Assembly (NCBI RefSeq): GCF_008831285.2
Contig: NC_045141.1
Span: forward strand, 870,001-934,000
Source: Nymphaea colorata
Taxonomy: Eukaryota; Streptophyta; Magnoliopsida; Nymphaeales; Nymphaeaceae
Direction: 5' to 3'
Length of the DNA: 64,000 bases
Of the stretch, positions 11,501-26,090 are shown one piece after another. The notes under the pieces are model-generated. The model had not been told where the DNA came from and ran no database searches. It saw nothing but the letters and a program-made list of their open reading frames with translations. A program made the translations under genes and the position numbers. How positions within the stretch are numbered: the first letter of the stretch is position 1; each line of letters opens with the position of its first letter.

Positions 11501-14500
11501 TTAGATTGACCTCAATGTCTGATGAATGTGAACCAAGCTAATCTACTTTATGGAGTTAACAAACTGAGAATGAGCGTCTGCCATGCAGTTCATTTACCCA
11601 CAAATTTAGCAGGTTCATGTGCAAAATTAGATGTCTATATCCGAAGCATATTGCAGCAATTGCATGATTTTATTGTTTTCTCTACAAGAGTTATTCTTAG
11701 CGAATCATATCTTCTTTCTTTTTATTCTCCAGCTTTTCTTTGGTTCTAGCAACGATTATATGCTATATGCATATACTTGTATTTCAAAAAGAAAACCTAT
11801 AAATTAAGTAAACATATATGAATAGAAAAACTGACTATCTCTTGTGGATTGTACATGTCTTCATATTCTACATAGGAAGGTTGATTCATGTGCTCATTCA
11901 TTTAATCTAATTGACTAGAGTCAGATAAATGTACTGCATGCATGTACATTGATGTTAGTTCTGTATTATGTTTTGTTCCAAAGAAATAGTTTGCTTTTTT
12001 TTGTCGGAACTTACTTAATGATATATTGGCCTGGTGTTCCAAGCTGTTTGTTGGTAAAAAAAATTCAGTGTGTTTTTGCTATAAAAAGTACTAGCATGGT
12101 CAGTATTAAAGTTCATTTGTGCTAGAGCTAACATAGTACTGCAATTGTTTATCTTCTCGTGGATATCTTCTCCACCAAATTCAATTGCAGTAAGTTAGAC
12201 ACTGGTTCTGAAACAATTTCAGGTAGTCTAGGCTTATTTGTCTCTAGATGTCATTCCTTGGTCGATTCTGTACATGTGACCAATATGTTTCTGAATTATT
12301 CTTATTACCCTTTTCTTTACTTAAATCTAAGCCAAGGTGCCTCTGGATTTTCTTGTGTATTTTCATTTTCCTTATAAACATGGGTTAATTCCTCTACCTT
12401 AGTGAAATGGGAAAACAAAAGCTCTGTCAGCATTTCTTGCACTTCATTAGGTAACTGGGTTTACTCTTTCTGAGAAGTAGAGATAATGCAAAACACATTG
12501 GTGCAGAAATCACTGTCACCTGTAATTTCTGAGTAGTCCTTTTCAGTGAGTGGGTGTTTTGGTCATTCTTCTGCCTTTGATGGTATGACAAGAAAGGGAA
12601 GGGTTTTTTCTAAAAGGATAATGAAATCGTAAGAATATGATGGCCTCATATTTGGCCTGTAACAGCACATTAGAAAGCCAAAATAATGTGGAAGCTTAGG
12701 TAGATCACGGACTATAGAGAGAAGTGGAGGGAGATCGGAAGCAGATGGGTGTAACCTTTGGGCAGAGGGAATGTGAACCTTTAGGTAAGCCAATCTATTG
12801 CTTATGCGAGAGCTTCAGTCACATAACTCTCCATAAGTAGTCAAGTAATGGGAACCCAAAGCCCTCATAGGACATAAATATAGCATCCATTGAGAGAGAT
12901 GGAATGTCAACTCTTCAGAAATTTTTTTTACAGCAAAATTTGAACTCCAAAATGCTGACTTGTCCCTTGTATCAGAATTTGTTTGTCCAGTAGATATGGA
13001 GGAGAGATGCATCAAACATGCTCTGTAGCTTTTTCTTTTTTCTGTTTTTTTTTTCATTGGTAGTACTAGCTTAGCTCTAGATTGTTACATCTGTTACATT
13101 TGTGCTAGAGCTAAGCTAGTTACTAGGTTTTTTACAGACCTTAGCCTGAAACAAATATGGGAACTTCAGTGCAATGAAAAATAGAGTAACATTATATCAG
13201 CAAAAATATAACTGACATTTTCTTTTACTTCTATTTCTATTTCAATTCATGTTTAGGACAGATGATATTTAAGAGAAATTTTTATTCCATATATATTACT
13301 AGTAAATTAATGTGAAGGAACCAAATTAAGGAATAAACTTTTAATGGGGGAAAGGCAATAAGTTTTTGTGAAATGAGTTATTGGGCTTACAGAGCAGGAA
13401 AAGGGAGATTCTTATGCATTCATATCAATATAATGAACGACTGTGGAAAATGGTACTATTAGCTGAAATATCCATCATTAATTTCGTTGGTATTTAGGAA
13501 TATACTGTGTTTGCACAACCATGATGGACAACAAGTTCTGTCCTCCATTTTTACTCTTAGTAAGCACAGAAACATAGCACATGCACGTAGGCCATAGATA
13601 TAAGAACCTTAGAAGCAGGAGATGTTATAGATAGCCAGTACATGCTTCCATGCGAAAGTATAAGTCTATGGCTCCATTTTTTTCTCGGCTCACGCAGCCA
13701 TATGAACACCTTCTTTTCTGACAGCTTTGGTTGTCAATCTCTTTTTTGCTAAAAAAGATCAGTATGGGATCTCATTACACATAATCCAGTTATCTAACAG
13801 TTTTCTAATTGTATGAGAAGCTTTTCACCACAACAGGTAATCCTGAAGGTTTAGGTGTGGAGCTTCTGGAAACTTTGTTAAGGATGGCCCCAACAAAGGA
13901 GGAAGAACTACGACTTAAGGAATATAGTGGAGATATGTCAAAACTTGGCCCAGCAGAGCGGTTTCTCAAGGCCATCTTGGATATCCCATTTGCCTTCAAA
14001 AGGATTGATGCATTGCTTTATGTAGCCAACTTTGAATCGGAAATGAAATACCTGAGACAATCCTTTGAGACCCTGGAGGTAATTCTTGTGGATCCTTTAA
14101 TTCTTGTACTTTCCTATGCTTGGAATCAAAAAATTTAGTAATTTATTGTAAAAAGCTGCATTGAGAAGTTAGGATATTCTATATATATCCATGGAGGCTT
14201 AGCACGTACCTGCATAATCAACCCCAGAAAGGGGGGCAAGACGATGGAAAAAATGATGTAAACAATGTAAGCAGGCCTTTGAAATTTGCACATATAGTAT
14301 GCTTTTCATTTGTAGGATGAGCTGCAAATCCATTTCAATGAATAACACTCAAATGAAATGGGATTCTGATAAATACTGTATTAATATTGAGGTAACATAG
14401 CATCTTTTCAATTAACATGCTTAGTGACATTTCCTTCAAAAACATGTTCAGGCCGCATGCGAGGAACTGAGAAGCAGCCGACTATTCCTCAGACTGCTTG

Positions 14501-15282
14501 AAGCTGTACTTAAAACGGGAAATAGGATGAACACTGGGACAAGCCGAGGTGGTGCTGAAGCATTCAAGCTCGACACACTTTTGAAGTTAATTGATATCAA
14601 AGGAACAGATGGCAAAACAACGCTACTCCATTTTGTTGTTCAAGAGATCATCCGATCAGAAGGTCAAACAGTTTATAACAATGAAAAGCACCAGCAATCT
14701 GATCTTAAGGTTGAAAATACCCTCATTAAAGTACGCTCATGTGTGATTGAGGACAACCTCAAGAAGACAGGTTTGCGAGTTGTTTCTGGACTAAGCAATG
14801 AACTCAGTCATGTGAAGAAGGCAGCTGGGATGGATTCAGATGTCCTAAGCAGCTACTTGTCCAAGCTTGCTGCAGGATTGGAAAAGGTAAAGTCAGTCAT
14901 GCAACTGGAGGATTCACAAAGAAACAGAGAAATCTACAACAGGAAATTTTGTGAGTCAGTGAAGCAATTTGTTGATAAAGCTGAGATGGAGATTCTTAGA
15001 GTGAAAGCTGAGGAAAGTGTGGCACTGTCATTGGTCAAAGAGATGACAGAGTACTTTCATGGTGATGCAGCAAAGGAGGAAGCTCATCCTTTCAGGATAT
15101 TTATGATAGTAAGCGATTTCCTTTCCCTTTTGGATAAAGTTTGTAAAGAGGTAGGGATGATGCAGGAGAGAGCAATCATGGGTTCAGCTAGGACCTTTCT
15201 GATTTCAGAAGCAGCTTCCTTACCAGCCTTCCTGAGATTTCAAAGGACTGGTAGTTCAGACGATGAAAGTTCAGCACCATAG
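8575..15282 (+). CDS. Group I formin (FH1/FH2 actin nucleator), four exons
   Basis: Formins nucleate and elongate actin filaments; plant group I members are membrane-anchored. The exons I infer are 8575-10220, 10607-10803, 13837-14078 and 14452-15282, all with GT-AG introns and conserved phase, giving 971 residues. In order the protein has a hydrophobic signal peptide (about 1-24), a Pro/Ser-rich extracellular part with [15 protein letters not shown], a membrane helix (about 112-134) followed by RRRR, and a Ser/Pro-rich cytosolic region. That region includes 14 Thr (268-281) and a polyproline FH1 stretch (about 410-440). The FH2 domain runs from about 518 (RPLHWDKV) to about 950. It contains [23 protein letters not shown], the core [18 protein letters not shown] (718 onward) and [13 protein letters not shown]. 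The start is the first ATG of the frame and directly precedes the signal peptide. The FH2 domain looks complete and undamaged. The subfamily member cannot be named safely. Confidence 0.95.
9376..9417 (+). repeat. ACC/ACG trinucleotide repeat encoding polythreonine
   Basis: Fourteen consecutive Thr codons (ACC with two ACG) lie in formin exon 1, between the membrane segment and the FH1 region. The near-pure ACC run is prone to length change by replication slippage. The antisense frame reads as polyvaline and is a shadow. Confidence 0.95.
10804..13836 (+). other. Formin intron 2 (3,033 bp)
   Basis: The intron is defined by donor GTGAAG after the codon for EALVEG and by acceptor AACAG before the exon starting [14 protein letters not shown]. 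It is about eight times longer than introns 1 (386 bp) and 3 (373 bp). It is AT-rich with scattered short repeats and a strong hairpin near its middle, but I see no transposon coding sequence in it. Confidence 0.85.
13065..13120. repeat. Perfect 16-bp inverted repeat (hairpin) in formin intron 2
   Basis: ACTAGCTTAGCTCTAG at 13065-13080 is exactly reverse-complementary to 13105-13120, with a 24-bp loop. A partial copy of the arm (GTGCTAGAGCTAA) occurs near 12119. It could be a small MITE remnant. Confidence 0.85.
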
Positions 15283-17599
15283 GCTTATGCTCAGCAATCC
15301 ACTCAATTAGAGCAACCACACAATGCTTATTTTGTCCGAGCATTTTAAATTCCACTCCAACATTTCAAATCGGAAGATTGCATGTTAAAGAAATTATTTT
15401 TGTTTGATGGAAAAATCCTGACATCAATGAAGACTCAGAGAATCAAACTAACAATGGTTGTCAAGGTATCCACAAGACTGCAGCTCCTATGGCGACACAA
15501 GGGAGTGGAATTTTTCTGGTGCAATTCTATATAAAAAATCCAATGATGTGTAACAGAGAGAAGGCGCCTTGAAGAAGGTCCTTGTTGTCCATAGCCTATC
15601 CACTACCAATGGAACGGAACATTCTGCGTTACGTTTCAATATCTCATGCTGCTAAAAGGTAACACTTCTGATGAGAATCCGTTGGGAAGCAAAAATATGA
15701 GCTTTCTCTTCTTTATAGTGAGCTGTATAAAGTCCACGTTTTTTTTCGCATGGATAAATAATATTCATTCTTTTTCTTTTCTTAATTTTGATTTGTGAAA
15801 ATTGGGTGCAACCTTTTTTGCCTTGCCCACCATAAGAACCGTTAACTTCAAGTTACATGGGAACTGGAATTAAGCCTCAAGCATCAAAAGAACAAGCCCA
15901 CACTCAAGGTAGGATGAACCACCCGTCCATTCCTTAGTTTTAGTATTTCTAAGTTCTTTAGAAACCACGAGGACCGTTCTTAACGAGGTTTTATTAAGAT
16001 GGTTCTTAATTGTGTTCTTTAGAGTAAGTTCTTATATGTTAGGTTGTTTATTGGACTAGCTAAATTCTTAGGAGCCGATAGCAAGACACTTCAATATTAC
16101 AGCAGAGCATGACACGCCAAGACTCTTTTCTCTGTTCCTCGCATTCAAAAACTCCAAAAGTAAACTAATGAAGGATCATCTTTGACACTGTAAACCAATT
16201 ACTGATTTTTTACATTACCATCGCTAGCAAGCAGCGGCATGGTTTCTACTTCGTTTAGTGCACCCTTCAAATTGCATGAACCAATCAGTCAGTTGCTATC
16301 CAAAGCGAAGTTCTAATTCTAACTGGACACAAAATTTCATAATCTCAAGATTTTCAACTACTATGTCACATGGGTTCTCTTAAATGGCTGCCGCACCCAT
16401 GTCAACACTTGAGCCGGTTCTTCTCGGACAGCACCTGACCGAACTGTTTTAAATGTACATATAACTAAACTAGCTCTAACATAACAAGTTTATATGTAAA
16501 TATAAAAAAATAAGATTACTAAACTGTTAGATAACTATATATATTTATACATATACATACACACATATATATGCAACATCGCTTAACCCACACCTAAATT
16601 TATTCGACATCAATTGGGACTATAATTTTTCAAACATGTAACATGCAAACAGCCAAGGAAAATATAACTTAAAATTTGAAGTTTTGAGATTCATATAAGA
16701 GCATAATCATTTTATGTAGAGCAGGAAAAGTAGCTTGAAATAAAGAAGCTATGATCCAATCCGTATCAAGTCAACGACTAAATGTTCTACAGTAGCATGA
16801 TTAGCAGGCCCAACTAGGTAGCAGAAAGTAGTGCTGAGAAGAGTGTGGCTTTAGAAACCAAAACAAAGAAGCAATGCCAAGCCCCCTAGTGGAAAATAGT
16901 AATAGACTATGATGGTAGTACTCTCGGATTTTATTGAAGGTCCTCGCCCCCAAAGTTTATTGCCTGAATTTGGTTGCAATTCTTCTTCAAGTAATGATTT
17001 TCCAATGCTTTGATGAATTATGTATATTTTCAATGAGGATTAATTACCTTTAAAACATGATTATGCTTAAATTGCATTTGGTCATTATCTTATTTTAAAA
17101 CTTAAATTGTGTTGATTTAGTTTAGCTTATCAATTATGAGCCTTTTTTAGATCCACTCATTTATACCATTTTAATATTGCGTAAAAAGTTCACTTCAAGT
17201 TCAAGGCCATACCACACAATTCAATCCTTTCGGAGACCAAGTATTTATGAGATCCAAATTCATCTAATCCAATCTATGTCAGAATGATCTAAGAGAACGT
17301 TCCAAAACAGACCCACATCAAATCAAGAGCTTTTAGTCTCTATATAAAATCAACTAAGCCAAAATAATTATATGGGATCCATGCAAGGACCTACTGCTTC
17401 TAAAATGGTCTATAAGGATCAATAGCTGTAGGATCTAGTTACTAATTTTTTCAAAATGATCCATATTTTACCAAATTATTTAATGGATTGCCTAACACAA
17501 TTATTGTAAACACCCCAAATTTTGCTTTTATAACTTCCGTTTTACCTACAGTCCCGACCATATATCACCATTCTGCCATTCACTTGAGCATCATATCTA
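15283..17599. other. 3' flank of formin and intergenic region
   Basis: The first few hundred bases probably include the formin 3' UTR; no clear AATAAA could be tied to the gene. The rest is AT-rich with only short unsupported frames. Confidence 0.6.
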
Positions 17600-18240
17600 A
17601 TTTAGGTCCAAATCCACGCCTTAGATCAGGTTTAGATACAAGTTCAGGTCAATATACTACTTTTGGATCCAATTCAGATCCAAACAACCACTTTTGGATC
17701 CAGTTCAGATCTAATTTACCACTTTCGAATTTAATATGGATTTAGATTTCACTTTCATATCAAATTTGAACCCAATCTAGATCCAAATTTCACTTTTGCA
17801 TCCAATCCCGATCCAAACTATCTCCATCAAATCAAACATGACCAAATATCACTTGTAGATTGAATTTGGGTGAAATATCACTTCTAGATCCATTTGGACC
17901 CAAATTATCACTTTTTGATTCAAACCATGTTCATGCTGCCACTTCCAGATCCACCTGGTTCCAAACTATCACTGCTGGATGTAGTTCGAATCCAAATTCT
18001 CATTTTTAGATCCATTTTAGATCCAAACTATCATTTTAAGATCATTTTTTAATCCAGACCCTCATTTTTACATCCATCTGAAGCTAGGATATCACTTCGA
18101 GATCTATTTTGGTTCCAAACTATCACTTCTAGATCTGATTCAATATGAACTATCACTTACGAATCCAATCAGATCCAAATTATCAGTTGTGGATTCATCC
18201 ATATCCAAATCTCACTTTTGGATCTGGTCTGCACTTACCA
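17600..18240. repeat. Degenerate GATCCAAA / TATCACTT repeat field
   Basis: Variants of AGATCCAAACTATCACTTTTGG recur about every 30-50 bp, too diverged to give a clean unit. Similar GGATCTAAATTTGG strings are found at 22180-22220 and 28570-28610 in the LTR tails, near 29840-29960 and near 47310-47500. This suggests an old LTR-derived sequence expanded by slippage. Confidence 0.5.
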
Positions 18241-19663
18241 TTCAAGGGTGCATTATGTGTGCTAAGTATACCAAATCATGTCTTTGAGAGATGATTATTT
18301 CCTTTCATAATCTTAGTTGGTTACCACAAATTAGGGAATTAATCACTCTTTAAGCAAGATTAAGTAATGTGCAAATGTATTAAGCAAAGATGAATGGAAA
18401 TCTTGTCTAAATGGAAATTAGAAAAGATAATTAACATCAAGATTAAGGAAAGAAGGCATACCTAACCCTAGTTTTCACTCACTCCTCGATACTAACGCAA
18501 CAAGTTAACCTTGACCTTCAGGGCATTGCTTTGGTTTAACATGCTTTCACCCTCTTGATCAAGAAAGAAAGATGTAGCTCCCACAATTTTTTCTTCCATC
18601 TCAAATTATCCTAATCACATTTAGAGTGAATCTAATCCTAGTCTAAAGATGATTAATAGATGAATAACAATTATTAAACACATAAATAAAGAAAGAGTGG
18701 CCAATCTCCATGAGCTTAATGACTAGTCCTGGAATATAAAGTTGAAATGAAAGCTAAGCTAATCTTAATTAATAGGGCCTAAGCACAATTAAAATTATTA
18801 TTTAAGTTAAGAAAACAAATCATAACTGAAAAGCATGGCTTTAAATTAAAACCCAAAGCATGATACTAATCAAAATTAAAGAACCAGGGTTTGTGGGCTG
18901 ACCTGGAGGGCTCGGGCGGGTGTAGGTGTAGAATGGCGGTAGAGCGTTGCTAAAGTGGTGTTTGAGTGTAAACATGCCAAATTTTTCATGCTGTAAAATG
19001 ACTCATTTTTTATTGATTTTAGCATTAATCCAAACCCAAAAGGACTCCAGCCCTTGGTTAACCCTAGATCACTGTCACCATTTTACCCTGATACTCTAGA
19101 AGACACTATAAACAACCTTATTTGAGTGCATTGACCTCGACCAACCCATTTGCACCCTCCAATTAGGTCTCATGACCATTACTTTTGGTTTACTGATGCT
19201 TGACCAAGCAAATTTTGATTTAAAGCAATTCAATTGAGCTTGATGGGTCTCATTTGACAAGAAATGGTAGGTTTTTAGTTTCAATTTTCATCCTCAATGG
19301 GAACCAAGCCAAGGGCTGGTCCTTTATAGTCTATCCAATCAAACTTTAATGGCTCTGGTAGTACAATTTTCAAATTTTAGTTCTACTGAGTCCAGACCTT
19401 AAAAGGTAGGTTATGTAGCCACCCATTTTAGTAGTTTCAGCCCAATTTCACCATAGTTATGTTGAGTTAACCTAGATCGAGTGAGGACCTATTAATCATA
19501 CTAAGAATAGTTAAATACCCATTAGAATAAGGTAGATAATGCCAGATTTAGTTCAATTGAGTGTCCTAGCTGTTAGGAAGTTACTCCCCTGGCGATAGTC
19601 ACTCCATTTCTAATGTCTGAGCTCAATTTCTTTATATCATCATGTAAATTCTTATCGAGCTGG
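18241..19663. other. Intergenic sequence left of the large LTR element
   Basis: No coding potential recognised. This flank and the one at 28686 onward were contiguous before the LTR element inserted. Confidence 0.55.
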
Positions 19664-22292
<2,629 letters not shown>

Positions 22293-22306
22293 ATGTCCCT
22301 CTTTGT
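22293..22306 (-). promoter_or_regulatory. Polypurine tract of the LARD-like element
   Basis: The - strand reads ACAAAGAGGGACATC immediately before the LTR start TGTAATCACC. A purine-rich tract at this place primes plus-strand synthesis in LTR retrotransposons. Confidence 0.65.
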
Positions 22307-22389
22307 TAATAAGCCAGTGTTAGCCATGCTTAGTGACAAAGATAAGCGCCACAAATTTTTCAAACAAAACATGTTGGGAGAGATGTTTC

Positions 22390-23290
22390 AAGCTTAACCC
22401 CATGCCTGAATGGGTTGTTTGAGCTTACATTGCAGGTTTAACCCCTTGCCTGCGTGGGTTTGCCAATATGAAATTCAGGTTTACCCCCCTGAGTAGGTTG
22501 CCTTGACTTGCATCGCAAATTTATATCCTTACCTGTGTGGGTGGCATTGGCTTGCAGTGTAGGTTTAACCTCTTTACCTGTGTGGGTTGCTTTGGCATGT
22601 AGTGCAGGTTTAACCCCTTACCTGTGTAGGTTGTTTTCGCTTGCAGTGCAGGTTTAACCCCTTTACCTACGTGGGTTGCTTTGGCTTGCAGTGCAGGTTT
22701 GACCCCTTACCTGCGTGGGTTTGCCGATATGAAATTCAGGTTTACCCCCCTGAATAGGTTGCCTTGACTTGCATCGCAAATTGATATCCTTACCTGTGTG
22801 GGTGGCATTCGCTTGTAGTGCCGGTTTACCCCTTACCTGTGTGGGTTGCTTTGGCTTGCAGTGCAGGTTTAACCCCTTTACCTGCGTGGGTTGCTTTGGC
22901 TTGTAGTGCAGGTTTGACCCCTTACCTGCGTGGGTTTGCTGATATGAAATTCAGGTTTACCCCCCTGAATAGGTTGCCTTGACTTGCATCGCAAATTTAT
23001 ATCCTTACCTGTGTGGGTGGCGTTCGCTTGCAGTGCAGGTTTACCCCTTATCTGTGTGGGTTGCTTTGGCTTGTAGTGCAGGTTTAACCCCTTTACCTGC
23101 GTGGGTTGCTTTGGCATGCAGTGCAGGTTTAACCCCTTACCTGCGAGGGTTGCTTTGGCTTGCAGTGCATGTTTAACCCCTTACCTGCATGGGTTGCTTT
23201 GGCTTGCATTGCAGGTTTAACCCCTTGCTTGCGTGGGTTGCTCTTTTGTCCATAATGTCAGGTTTTATCCCCTTCCTAAATGGGTTGCTC
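22390..23290. repeat. Higher-order minisatellite with ~44-bp monomers
   Basis: About 20 diverged copies of a roughly 44-bp unit, with core CAGGTTTAACCCCTTACCTG followed by YGTGGGTTGCTTTGGCTTG. A distinctive unit containing GATATGAAATTCAGG recurs near 22464, 22724 and 22937, so blocks of about 260 and 215 bp are themselves repeated and differ by about one monomer. It lies wholly inside the LARD-like element, next to its 3' LTR. Open frames across it (for example 22979-23176) are by-products of the repeat. Confidence 0.9.
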
Positions 23291-23639
23291 TATAACAAGT
23301 GGCAATGCCAGGAAAGAACCCTCATCTCCTTGGATACCTCTGCTGAAACAAGGAATGAAGCCCTATTGCTCTAACATTAGTTGTGACAAGAAGATTTTCC
23401 TATCACGTCGAGTGCCTTTTAGTGAAATTTTTGTTTTCACCCAAGGCTGGATTTTGAACTTGTTAAAATTCCCCAAACTAGCGCTTGGGTTGAGCTTGCT
23501 TCGAAAAAGCCCTTAGCGAAACGGCCAAGTTGCGCTTGCTCCATAAAATTTCCTTGTCTAGTGACATGGTTGAGCTAGCTTTAGAAAGCTCCGAGCCTAG
23601 CGGCCGGATTGCGCGTGATCAAATATTTAGCTTAACAGC

Positions 23640-25140
23640 TGGTTGATTTGATTGGGATATGATCCCTTTTTCTATGGATAATGATAATTGTGTATGAAAA
23701 TATTTGTTGCGAAAGCAATTTGAAAATGTCTCGAAATAATAAAAATGCCACAGTATTAGGAATTTGCCATGATTGATAAAGGAAAGAATGGTAGGTAGAA
23801 GATTGAGACTGAGGCAGAGAAAGTAATGGAAATTGTCTCAATCAAATAAGGTATGAGCAAAATTATATAAAGGAAATTGATATAGCTTCCACTAACAGAA
23901 AAATGTGGGTGCAAGGTAATGACATATATATGAACTTTGGTATGCAAGAATTTATGTTTTGTCTCTAAGGTAAAGAAATTGAGACAAAGCTTGTAGGAGA
24001 AAAATTTGTTATAAGAATATGATAGGTAGATGGTAATTCTCATGGCGAGATATCTAGTTGATAATGCAGCAAAACAAAGAATCTTAGTTTTGCGATTAAA
24101 TCTCGAGTAGAGTATGAATATATGAGGTTTGACTCAGGAAGATATAGATTGAACCAGGGTGAATGAATGAGTCAAAAATTAGATGTCCAACGATTGAAAA
24201 TATAATATATAGAGCATTAGCAAAAAATCTTGGAATAAATGATGACCCAATAAAATCATGGAAGTAGTAAAATGGAAAGAAATACATTCCATATGTATTG
24301 AAGTTGAAAAATTATTGGGCTAAATGTAAGTGAGAAAACAAGGAATGTATGGCCCGAGTCAAGCACGTGTTGATCTGAGACTGAACTTGAGGCGAAGAAA
24401 ATAATGGAAATTGCCACAAATGTATATAAAAAATAATTGATATGTAAGGGTGAAAGGTAATATCACGTGTCTGCACTTGGATATGAAAGAATTTTGACAC
24501 GTAATTGGGACAAAGCTAGTATGAAAGGAATTTGTTGTAGAAATATGATTGGTAAATAGTGATTTTCATAGCAAGATAGGAAGTTGATAATATAAGAAAA
24601 TATAGAGAATTATTAGCAATTTATCACTTGTAAAGAGAATCTTAATTTTGAAAGGATTAAACCTCCAATAGAGTATAATGAATACATGATGTTTGATTCA
24701 TATGGATCCAATAAATGGAAACCACGTGTCTGACGATTGAAGATGGAGTATAATTGAGTAAAGCAAATATTGATATTCAATTTGGGATAAATGATAGTTC
24801 AATGAAATAAGGAGAAAGATATGGGTGTTGAGGCCAAAATAATTATGTATGACTTGAGTCATATAAAGTTAGTAATTGAACCAATAGATGGGTCACATAC
24901 TTGATAATAGGAAATTAGACAAATAAGGGATTGACAAGATATAGATTTTGAAGCCATTCTAAAAAAAGATTTGACAAGGAATAATTGATGATCCAATGAA
25001 ATTGTGGAAGAAGTAAAATATGAGGAAAGATATCTCATAAGTATTGAAGCTTGAAAAAATGTTTGGCTAAAATGATGGCAAAAGACTGCCTGACCTAAGT
25101 CCAGCCAAGATTGGTAATTGAGCCAATAACTAGCCATCAT
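23640..25140. repeat. Diverged internal repeats of about 550 bp
   Basis: Blocks beginning near 23790 and 24365 share a series of strings in the same order: GAGACTGA-GGC-GA-AAA-TAATGGAAATTG, then ATGATTGGTA or ATGATAGGTA, then AGTTGATAAT, and later GATGTTTGA or GAGGTTTGA. A third partial block follows from about 24860. The interior of the element therefore grew partly by duplication. Function unknown. Confidence 0.55.
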
Positions 25141-26069
25141 GTTTAAGAATATGAGGTAGGACCAATGAAGAAATGAGTGATTGAAAATGTAGATCTTGAA
25201 ATGATTCTTGAAAAATGGATGACAATATTTGAAAAATCAATGTCATGTAGATAATAGGGTCCAAACATGATTTCATAGCATGATCATGTTGAAGTTTATA
25301 TAGAAATGATTGAAAAAGACATTGATTTAAATAACAAAATGAGATGCAAGATTATTAATTTGATCAAAGATTGCATGAAGACACACATGTATTCATCATA
25401 TAATGATAAAGTATTTTTGAAAGTTACCTTTATCATGCATATATTTGAAAATGAGCTTAGGACCCTAATTGAATTTGGTTTGATCAAATTGTTGCATATA
25501 AGATATGCCAATATACCTTAGCCAAAAGGCTTAGTACGAGCATAGAATTCTCCATTAGGCAACTAAGGGTAAGGTTTATCCACTTCTTCTTGATCACTCG
25601 TCGATATACCATAAATTACCACTCATGGTACTAACGAGGGGGCATTCCCGCCCAAGGTATGGTCTAATTGTAAGGCTTAGTCTTATGCTACCGCCTAAGA
25701 CCAAGCCCGGCAACATGATGACCGTGACAAATAGGTATTGAAATTTTGAAATATGAGAAATCATGAAAAATCAGTTGTCTCTAATGCAATGTTGCCTAAG
25801 ATGGTGATTAAAATAAATAGAAGAGCAAACATGGTTTTCAAACAAGTCCTAAATTGAGGAGAGTTGTATTTGATCCTAGATCTAGGTGAACATGATTGAT
25901 CATCCTCAATTAGTCTTATATACAAGAGAGAAAACATAATCATCAATCAATGTAATGAAATGCCGATGGGGTCAAGGCCAAAGAAGGCAACATGCTTTAT
26001 CATCGGCAATATATGAGATGTTCAAGTTTGTAGAAGTGCATTAATTATAATCATAGCTAAACGATGACG
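25141..26069. other. Interior of the LARD-like element next to its primer site
   Basis: In the element's orientation this is the leader downstream of the primer site. No gag-like frame is present. A GC-richer patch at 25520-25740 is the only change in composition. Confidence 0.6.
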
Positions 26070-26088
26070 GGTCCCATCACGGTCGCCA
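26070..26088 (-). promoter_or_regulatory. Primer binding site, tRNA-Arg-like
   Basis: The - strand reads TGGCGACCGTGATGGGACC two bases after the LTR terminus. Sites starting TGGCGAC with a GGGGA/GGGA tail are typical of Ogre/Tat-lineage elements primed by tRNA-Arg. The exact tRNA match was not computed. Confidence 0.65.
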
Positions 26089-26090
26089 TC

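Noticed and set aside
22979-23374. Repeated Trp/Leu/Ala-rich protein frames
   Set aside because: Translation of the 44-bp minisatellite; frames break as soon as monomer length varies.
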